Below are positions 1 to 5,149 of a stretch of 5,149 nucleotides of DNA, in pieces. Numbering within the stretch: the stretch's first letter is position 1; each line of letters opens with the position of its first letter. Under the pieces are notes generated by a model. It was not told the DNA's origin. It ran no database searches and worked only from the letters and a program-made list of their open reading frames with translations. This stretch comes from an uncultured Ruminococcus sp. (lineage in GTDB: Bacteria > Bacillota > Clostridia > Oscillospirales > Ruminococcaceae), in contig CAMWUF010000102.1 of NCBI GenBank assembly GCA_947177375.1, positions 1 to 5,149 on the forward strand, in the 5' to 3' direction. A program made the translations under genes and the position numbers.

Positions 1-2
1 AT

Positions 3-503
3 CCTAGAAATTATATGATAATTGCTGTCTTGTTGATTGTATGCTGTATTTATATTTATTTTTTTGTCACTGGTTCTGATTCGGATAAGCCTGTTTATTG
101 CATTGTAGTTTTATGCTGTTTGTTGCTGTCTGGTTTTCAGTGGTATAATCCCAGAAAAATCAGAAGAAATTTAATGCTTGCTGTGCGTGAAATTGAAAAT
201 GACCAGTATCAGCTTAGTATTTATCCAGAATATCTTGAAATCGGTACGATATTAGCACCAGAAGATAATAATTTAAATAATGCAGACGCTTTATTTGATG
301 ATATTCCAGAAGAACAAGAAAATTTTTCTGGCACAAGAATTTATTATAACAAGGGTTTGCATGTTCATGAATATCAGGATTTTTTTATGATTTATCAGAC
401 AAAAACGATGTTTTATGTCGTGCCGAAATCTAGTTTTTCAGAAGAAGAATTGGAAATTATGAGAGTTCATTTTTCACAAAGATTGGATAAAAATTTTAGT
501 TAA
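3..503 (+). CDS. YcxB-like membrane protein, 5' end outside window
   Basis: Small membrane protein of unknown function; 5' end probably missing. The first ATG is at 15, but the frame is open to the left edge (codons for P-R-N-Y precede it) and no ribosome binding site lies before that ATG. Members of the YcxB-like family usually carry a soluble stretch before their two helices, so the true start is probably upstream. Numbering from the ATG at 15, residues 1-18 and 27-44 are strongly hydrophobic and form a likely membrane hairpin, followed by a basic stretch (RKIRRN, 47-52). Residues 84-103 are an acidic, Asn-rich linker. Residues 108-153 resemble the YcxB C-terminal domain: a strand ending in HVHEY, then FFMIYQTKTMFYVVPKSSFSEEE, where the 'VVPK..FSEEE' ending is the most typical part. 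It lies 33 bases before gyrA with no terminator between, so co-transcription is likely. The family match is from memory of its pattern; no role is assigned. Confidence 0.72.
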   Translation, partial: PRNYMIIAVLLIVCCIYIYFFVTGSDSDKPVYCIVVLCCLLLSGFQWYNPRKIRRNLMLAVREIENDQYQLSIYPEYLEIGTILAPEDNNLNNADALFDDIPEEQENFSGTRIYYNKGLHVHEYQDFFMIYQTKTMFYVVPKSSFSEEELEIMRVHFSQRLDKNFS

Positions 504-523
504 TTTTTTTAATTTTTATCCGC

Positions 524-530
524 AAGAGGT
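524..530 (+). promoter_or_regulatory. Ribosome binding site of gyrA
   Basis: AAGAGGT lies 6 bases before the ATG at 537 and fits the anti-Shine-Dalgarno end of 16S rRNA. It sits in the 33-base AT-rich gap after the YcxB-like gene and supports the chosen gyrA start. The rest of the gap (504-523) is mostly T and A; I see no hairpin with a T tract and no convincing promoter. Confidence 0.75.
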
Positions 531-536
531 AATTTT

Positions 537-3119
537 ATGAATATTGAAACAAATGAAAATCAAGAATTACAGGAAAAAGTAATTCCCGTTGATGTTGCTG
601 ATGAAATGCATGATTCATTTCTTGCCTATGCAATGTCTGTTATTATTTCACGTGCGTTGCCTGACGTACGTGATGGATTAAAGCCTGTTCATAGACGTAT
701 TATTTATACACTTCATGAAAATGGGTTGACACCTGACCAACCATATCGAAAATGTGCAGATACAGTCGGTTCTGTATTAGGGCGTTATCATCCGCATGGT
801 GATGCTTCTGTTTATGATGCACTTGTCAGATTAGCACAGGATTTTTCGCTAAGATATCCGTTAATTGACGGTCATGGCAATTTCGGCTCTGTTGATGGAG
901 ACCCGCCTGCCGCTTATCGTTATACAGAAGCCAAAATGTCAAAATTATCTCTTGACATGGTGGCTGATATTAATAAAAATACAGTTGATTTCGGTATGAA
1001 CTATGATGACCGTCTGAAAGAACCTGTTGTCTTACCGTCAAGATTCCCGAATGTTTTAGTCAATGGCTCTGTTGGTATTGCTGTTGGTATGGCTACGAAT
1101 ATTCCGACGCATAATTTAGGTGAAGTGATTGACGGCTTGAATTTATTAATTCAGAATCCTGATTGTACACTTGATGATTTAATGACATGTATCAAAGGCC
1201 CTGATTTCCCAACTGGTGGTATTATTATGGGCAAGGCTGGTATTCGTTCAGCCTATGGCACTGGTAAAGGAAAATTAATTATCCGTGCGAAAACTTCTAT
1301 TGAAGAACAGAAAGGCAGACAACAGATTATTGTACATGAGTTGCCTTATATGGTGAATAAAGCCAGACTTGTAGAGCATATCGCTGAATTAATCAAAGAA
1401 AAACGCATTGAGGGTGCAAAATTTGTCCGTGATGAATCTGGCAGAGAGGGCATGCGTATTGTAATTGGACTTAGAAAAAATGCGATTGCAAATGTTGTAT
1501 TAAATAAATTATTTTCTTATACAGAATTACAAGATACTTGCGGTGTGAATATGCTTGTACTTGCAAACGGTGTGCCAAAAGTGTTAAGCTTAAAACAAAT
1601 TTTAGAGCATTATCTGGATTTTCAGGTTGATGTTATCACAAGACGTGTCAAATTTGATTTGAAAAAAGCTCTTAAAAGAGCGCATTTATTGCAAGGTTTT
1701 GTATTGGCTTCTGATTATATTGATGAAGTCATTGCGATTTTGCGTAATTCCAGCAGTATTCCTGAGGGTAAAGAAAAATTAATGAATCGCTTTAAAGACG
1801 TTGATATGATAGCTTTGCTTGATAAAGAACAATATGATTTATCTAGTTTGCATTTACCGCCTGCTGTTGGACTTTCTGACGAACAGGCAGAAGCAATTGT
1901 ACAAATGCGTTTGGGTGCGTTGACTGGCTTAGAACGTAAAAAAATTACGGATGAATTATTTGCACTTTGTGAAAAAATTTCTGATTTTGAAGATACTCTT
2001 CAGGATAAACAGAAAATTTATCAGATTATTTCCAGTGAAATGGAAGAAATCAGAAAAAAATTCAGTGATGAACGCCGTACAGAAATTACAGCGATTAGTG
2101 GCGAAGTCGATATTGAAGAATTAATCGAAGTGGAAGACTGTGTTGTCACTTATACAAATAATGGCTATATTAAACGAATTGCTCTTGATGCGTATAAAAC
2201 ACAAAAGCGTGGCGGTCGTGGTGTACAGGGTATGAAACAACGGGAAGAAGATTTTGTTTCTGAAATGTTTATCTGCTCTACACATGATAATATTTTATTT
2301 ATTACAAATAAAGGCTATATGCATAAATTAAAATGCTATGAAATTCCAGACGGTTCTAAAGCATCCCGTGGTTTCCATTTTGCAAATTTACTCCAGTTGC
2401 AGGAGGGTGAAAAAATTACGGCTATGCTCAAAACAAGAACGTTTGACACAGATGATTTTGTCACGATGGTTACAAAATTCGGACAAATTAAACGTACACC
2501 ATTAATGGCTTATAAAAATATCCGCAAAAAGGGTTTAATTGCAATTGGTCTGAATGATGGTGATGAAATTGTCAGTGTTCGTATGACAGATGGTTCTAAT
2601 CAGCTCATGATTGCAACGAAAAACGGCATGGCTCTCAGATTAGAAGAAAATACAATTCGCCCGTCATCACGTTCTGCACATGGCGTAAGAGCTATGAAAC
2701 TTCGTGACGGTGATGAAGTTGTTTCTATGGCTAGAATCCGTGATGGTGCTAGTGTTCTGACTGTTTCAACTAAGGGTTATGGCAAACGCACTGCTCTTGA
2801 AAATTATAAAATTCAAGCCAGAGGCGGTTATGGTATTAAAAATTATCCTGTTGATGAAACAAGAGGTACTGTTTGTGGCATTAAAGTCGTTGATGAAAAT
2901 GATGATATTATTTTAATTTCTACAGAGGGCATTATTATTCGTATTTTGGCAAGTGATATTAACATTGTGGGCAGAGTTTCTAAAGGCGTTCGTGTCATGA
3001 AAGTTTCTGATAATCATCAAGTTGTCGCTTTTACCAGAGCCGAACATGATAATTCTGAAGAAATTCAAGAGATGCAAGAGCAAGAAAATCAGGAACAGGA
3101 AAATCAGGAACAGGAATGA
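537..3119 (+). CDS. gyrA: DNA gyrase subunit A (complete)
   Basis: Breakage-reunion subunit of DNA gyrase. With GyrB (A2B2) it introduces negative supercoils using ATP and is a quinolone target. At 860 residues it has normal family length. The winged-helix gate is at about 30-165, with catalytic Tyr129 preceded by Arg128 in AAYRYTEAKM (E. coli Tyr122). The quinolone region HPHGDASVYD is at 85-94. The tower follows, with GSVGIAVGMATNIP at 177-190, where Ile181 matches the DNA-intercalating Ile174 of E. coli. A coiled-coil region lies at roughly 360-510. The C-terminal beta-pinwheel (about 530-835) shows six blade repeats and a GyrA box, QKRGGRGVQG, at 556-565. That box marks it as GyrA rather than ParC. 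The last 25 or so residues are an acidic Q/E/N-rich tail. The ATG at 537 follows a good ribosome binding site. The stop overlaps the start of the next gene by four bases, suggesting translational coupling. Confidence 0.98.
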   Translation: MNIETNENQELQEKVIPVDVADEMHDSFLAYAMSVIISRALPDVRDGLKPVHRRIIYTLHENGLTPDQPYRKCADTVGSVLGRYHPHGDASVYDALVRLAQDFSLRYPLIDGHGNFGSVDGDPPAAYRYTEAKMSKLSLDMVADINKNTVDFGMNYDDRLKEPVVLPSRFPNVLVNGSVGIAVGMATNIPTHNLGEVIDGLNLLIQNPDCTLDDLMTCIKGPDFPTGGIIMGKAGIRSAYGTGKGKLIIRAKTSIEEQKGRQQIIVHELPYMVNKARLVEHIAELIKEKRIEGAKFVRDESGREGMRIVIGLRKNAIANVVLNKLFSYTELQDTCGVNMLVLANGVPKVLSLKQILEHYLDFQVDVITRRVKFDLKKALKRAHLLQGFVLASDYIDEVIAILRNSSSIPEGKEKLMNRFKDVDMIALLDKEQYDLSSLHLPPAVGLSDEQAEAIVQMRLGALTGLERKKITDELFALCEKISDFEDTLQDKQKIYQIISSEMEEIRKKFSDERRTEITAISGEVDIEELIEVEDCVVTYTNNGYIKRIALDAYKTQKRGGRGVQGMKQREEDFVSEMFICSTHDNILFITNKGYMHKLKCYEIPDGSKASRGFHFANLLQLQEGEKITAMLKTRTFDTDDFVTMVTKFGQIKRTPLMAYKNIRKKGLIAIGLNDGDEIVSVRMTDGSNQLMIATKNGMALRLEENTIRPSSRSAHGVRAMKLRDGDEVVSMARIRDGASVLTVSTKGYGKRTALENYKIQARGGYGIKNYPVDETRGTVCGIKVVDENDDIILISTEGIIIRILASDINIVGRVSKGVRVMKVSDNHQVVAFTRAEHDNSEEIQEMQEQENQEQENQEQE
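3078..3116 (+). repeat. 15-bp tandem repeat at the 3' end of gyrA
   Basis: Two full copies and one partial copy of a 15-base unit run in frame: 3078-3092, 3093-3107 and 3108-3116. They encode EQENQ, EQENQ and EQE. The copies differ only at third codon positions (GAG/GAA, CAA/CAG), so the first copy looks older or more drifted than the second. Each of the later copies carries AGGA twice, which places Shine-Dalgarno-like sequence just before the start of the next gene. Copy-number change would lengthen or shorten the GyrA tail by five residues without breaking the frame. Confidence 0.8.
3106..3115 (+). promoter_or_regulatory. Ribosome binding site of the phosphoesterase gene, inside gyrA
   Basis: AGGA at 3106-3109 is 6 bases before the ATG at 3116, a normal spacing, and a second AGGA at 3112-3115 abuts the ATG. 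Both lie inside the tandem repeat that encodes the GyrA tail. The gyrA stop and this start share ATGA (3116-3119), so ribosomes finishing gyrA can restart here. Confidence 0.65.
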
Positions 3120-3907
3120 CAAGCCGAAAAGAATGTTTTCCCATAGCTGGAATCACAAAACCTTTTAGAATTTTGCATATTTCTGATGTGCATTTCAGTG
3201 TGAATACTTCTTGTGAAAAAAATCAGAAAATCATTGCTGAAATTCTTAGAAATACAGATTTTTGTACTGGTTTGAATTTAATTGCTGTTACAGGTGATTT
3301 AATTTCCAGAACACTTGGCGAAACAAGTATTTCTGATGCATTGGAATTATTAAATAAACTCAGACGCATTGCACCTGTGGCATATTCGCTTGGAAATCAT
3401 GAATCAGATTTGCCAGAAACAATACTTTCTGAATTTTTAAAAAATTGCAGAAAATCTGGTGTTCTGGTATTAAATAACAGCTCTGTTTTAATACAGGATA
3501 TTATTTTTACTGGTTTGACTTTGCCACGTGAAATTTATAAAAATCAGGACGGGCATTATTCTAATCTAATGCCTGTCACGAAAAAATTATTATTATCCTG
3601 CATTGGGGCTTGCATTTCTCATCCATGTGTATTATTAGCACATTCTCCTATGGGATTTGAAGCTTATGCACAGTGGGGAGCTGATGTTGTCTTATCTGGT
3701 CATGTACATGGTGGTATTATCAGAATGCCTGTAATTGGCGGAATTCTTTCACCTGAACGCCGTTTTTTCCCAAAATATACAAAGGGCGTTTATCAATCAA
3801 AAAATATTAAAAATTGCTATATGAATGTTTCTGCTGGTATTGGCAAGTTTCGTGTAAATAATCCATCAGAAATTATTTGCATTGATTTAGTGCCAGTATC
3901 GGCTTGA
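3116..3907 (+). CDS. Calcineurin-like metallophosphoesterase
   Basis: Predicted two-metal phosphoesterase of the calcineurin-like superfamily, in the YkuE/YaeI-like group. All the usual metal-binding motifs are present in order: DVH (Asp24, His26), GD (Gly60-Asp61), GNHE (93-96, with Asn94 and catalytic His95), His176 in AHSP, and GHVHGG (195-200, His196 and His198). The C-terminal NVSAGIGKFRVNNPSEI (237-253) matches the typical end of this group. Its 263 residues are close to family length. Unlike many YkuE/YkoQ-type relatives, it has no hydrophobic N-terminal anchor or signal peptide; the metal site begins about 20 residues in, so it is probably cytosolic. The substrate cannot be read from the sequence; relatives act on phospholipid headgroups, nucleotides or other phosphodiesters. 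It has nine cysteines, none in a visible metal motif. It starts within the gyrA stop and is followed 12 bases later by the CCA enzyme gene, so it is very likely made with both. Confidence 0.92.
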   Translation: MTSRKECFPIAGITKPFRILHISDVHFSVNTSCEKNQKIIAEILRNTDFCTGLNLIAVTGDLISRTLGETSISDALELLNKLRRIAPVAYSLGNHESDLPETILSEFLKNCRKSGVLVLNNSSVLIQDIIFTGLTLPREIYKNQDGHYSNLMPVTKKLLLSCIGACISHPCVLLAHSPMGFEAYAQWGADVVLSGHVHGGIIRMPVIGGILSPERRFFPKYTKGVYQSKNIKNCYMNVSAGIGKFRVNNPSEIICIDLVPVSA

Positions 3908-3914
3908 AAGGGGG
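3907..3914 (+). promoter_or_regulatory. Ribosome binding site of cca
   Basis: AAAGGGGG sits 5 bases before the ATG at 3920. Its first base is the last base of the phosphoesterase stop codon (TGA, 3905-3907). The strong site and short gap fix the start of the CCA enzyme and leave no room for a promoter or terminator. Confidence 0.78.
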
Positions 3915-3919
3915 CTTTT

Positions 3920-5149
3920 ATGTTTCCAGATTTTATTCATGCGATGTTGCAGAAGCTTTCTGAACAAGGTTTTCAGGCTTATCTTGTTGGTGGTTGTGTC
4001 AGAGATGTTGTTCTTGGCATGAAACCTCATGATTATGATATTGCCACGAATGCCAGACCAGAGCAGATTATTGAAATTTTCAGCCCTGAAAATTGTTCTG
4101 CTTATGGCAGAGCTTTTGGCACAGTTGGTGTGTATTATCATAACGGCTTTGCAGAGATTACGACTTATCGAACAGAATCAGATTATACAGACTACAGACA
4201 CCCCAATCAAGTTTATTTTGCTGATGATATTTCGGAAGACTTGGCAAGACGTGATTTTACTTGCAATGTGATGGCTTGGAATCCTGAAACAGGTTTACTT
4301 GATAAATATCATGGCAAAAAAGATTTAGAAAATCATGTTTTACGCTGTGTGGGTGTGCCTTCTGCCAGATTCCGTGAAGATGCACTTAGAATTTTACGTG
4401 GTATGCGATTTTCAGCAAAATTAAATTTAAAACCTGAAATTGTTACACATTCGGCAATGCTTGCTGGTGCGTTCAGATTAAAATATATTTCCGCAGAACG
4501 TATTTTTTCAGAACTTTGTAATATGCTTATGGGGGATAATATCACAGAAATTTTACTCACTTATCCAGAAATTTTAGCTGTCTGGATACCTGAAATTTAT
4601 CCCTGTATTGCTTTTTCGCAGCATAGTAAACATCATGATTTTACAGTCTGGGAGCATATTGCAAGAGCTGTCGGAAATGCACCAAAAAATTTAACTGTCA
4701 GAATGACAATGCTATTTCATGATATTGCAAAACCTGCTTGTTATCAAATAGATTCTAAAGGCGGGCATTTTAAAACACATGCTGAAAAAAGTGCAGTGCT
4801 AGCAAATGCGATTTTATTGCGTTTGAAATCTGATAATTTTTTAAGAAAACAAGTTTGCAGATTAATTACTTTACATAGAAATATACCAGATACTATGCCA
4901 AAAGTCAGGAAATTAATTGGCAATATCGGCTATGAAGAATTTGCTTTATTTTTACAGGTTCTTGAAGCAGATAGAATTTCTAAATTAATGAATCAAGCAG
5001 AATCTGATAGAAAAATAATAAAATCTGCTGAATTAGCTGAAATCTGCAAAAATCAAAATCTTTGCTGTTCTATCAAAGATTTAGAAATAAATGGCAATGA
5101 TTTATTAAGACTTGGTTTTCAAGGCAAGCAAATTAAATATATTTTAAAT
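3920..5149 (+). CDS. cca: CCA tRNA nucleotidyltransferase with HD domain, 3' end outside window
   Basis: Class II nucleotidyltransferase that builds or repairs the 3' CCA end of tRNA. 410 codons are visible with no stop before the right edge; family members are usually about 440-460 residues, so perhaps 30-50 are missing. The head domain has LVGGCVRD (22-29) and the catalytic DYD pair (Asp38, Asp40). RRDFTCN (110-116) is the motif that discriminates ribose. The nucleotide-binding REDALRILRGMRF (152-164) carries the EDxxR amino-acid template (Glu153, Asp154, Arg157). YISAERIFSEL (189-199) follows. An HD domain then shows His246 (WEHIARAV), His267-Asp268 (LFHDIAKP), His287, His319 and probable Asp351 (EADR). 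The tail SIKDLEINGNDLLRLGFQGKQIKYIL is the usual C-terminal region. Complete CCA-adding activity is most likely, but lineages with separate CC- and A-adding enzymes exist and sequence reading alone does not exclude that. It is probably co-transcribed with the phosphoesterase and gyrA. Confidence 0.95.
   Translation, partial: MFPDFIHAMLQKLSEQGFQAYLVGGCVRDVVLGMKPHDYDIATNARPEQIIEIFSPENCSAYGRAFGTVGVYYHNGFAEITTYRTESDYTDYRHPNQVYFADDISEDLARRDFTCNVMAWNPETGLLDKYHGKKDLENHVLRCVGVPSARFREDALRILRGMRFSAKLNLKPEIVTHSAMLAGAFRLKYISAERIFSELCNMLMGDNITEILLTYPEILAVWIPEIYPCIAFSQHSKHHDFTVWEHIARAVGNAPKNLTVRMTMLFHDIAKPACYQIDSKGGHFKTHAEKSAVLANAILLRLKSDNFLRKQVCRLITLHRNIPDTMPKVRKLIGNIGYEEFALFLQVLEADRISKLMNQAESDRKIIKSAELAEICKNQNLCCSIKDLEINGNDLLRLGFQGKQIKYILN

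Noticed and set aside
504..536. T-rich gap before gyrA as a possible terminator
   Set aside because: There is a T run but no preceding hairpin, so a Rho-independent terminator is not supported.
1668..1681. Small inverted repeat GCTCTTAAAAGAGC, possible hairpin
   Set aside because: It is inside the gyrA coding region (residues 378-382), has a stem of only 5-6 base pairs and no T tract after it, so it is not a terminator; likely chance.
2913..3122. Minus-strand open frame of 69 codons, rich in Leu, Phe and Ile
   Set aside because: It is the antisense of the conserved last GyrA blade and its Q/E repeat tail; the hydrophobic composition follows from CAG/GAA codons read backwards. No ribosome binding site is seen.
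3701..3710. Perfect 10-base palindrome CATGTACATG
   Set aside because: It is fixed by the codons of the essential GHVHGG metal motif of the phosphoesterase, so an operator role is not needed to explain it.
3887..4141. Minus-strand open frame of 84 codons
   Set aside because: It runs antisense across the phosphoesterase end and the catalytic head of the CCA enzyme, both clearly real genes; no family resemblance.
4029..4271. Plus-strand open frame of 80 codons in another frame
   Set aside because: It lies wholly within the conserved head domain of the CCA enzyme, which is read in a different frame.
4333..4560. Minus-strand open frame of 75 codons
   Set aside because: Antisense shadow of the CCA enzyme neck region; no ribosome binding site or recognisable domain.
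5140..5149. Missing stop of the CCA enzyme as a possible truncated gene
   Set aside because: The frame is open and well conserved to the last base, so the gene is cut by the window edge, not broken.

Overview
This window looks like an AT-rich, low-GC Gram-positive chromosome, most likely an anaerobic clostridial lineage related to Ruminococcus. The support is the clostridial style of its GyrA, strong purine-rich ribosome binding sites, AT-biased codon choice and cysteine-rich cytoplasmic proteins. The lineage is an inference; no rRNA or other decisive marker is present.

All genes are on the + strand and packed like one operon. From left to right: (1) the 3' part of a small two-helix membrane protein with a YcxB-like C-terminal domain, whose frame is open at the left edge; (2) a complete gyrA, DNA gyrase subunit A, 860 residues, 33 bases further on; (3) a complete cytosolic calcineurin-like metallophosphoesterase of 263 residues, whose start overlaps the gyrA stop (ATGA); (4) a CCA tRNA nucleotidyltransferase with an HD domain, 12 bases further on and open at the right edge, with 410 codons visible. 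No gap exceeds 33 bases, and I see no promoter or terminator in any gap, so co-transcription is likely.

Functionally this is core housekeeping: DNA supercoiling (gyrA) and tRNA 3'-end synthesis and repair (cca), joined by a phosphoesterase of unknown substrate and a membrane protein of unknown role. In many Firmicutes gyrB directly precedes gyrA, so gyrB may lie just left of the window, but that cannot be seen here.

I found no novel defence, mobile or RNA system. The points worth a second look are modest: an alanine at the quinolone-contact serine position of GyrA, a Q/E/N-rich tandem-repeat tail on GyrA whose DNA also supplies the ribosome binding site of the next gene, the coupling of gyrA to the phosphoesterase and cca, and the partial YcxB-like gene upstream.
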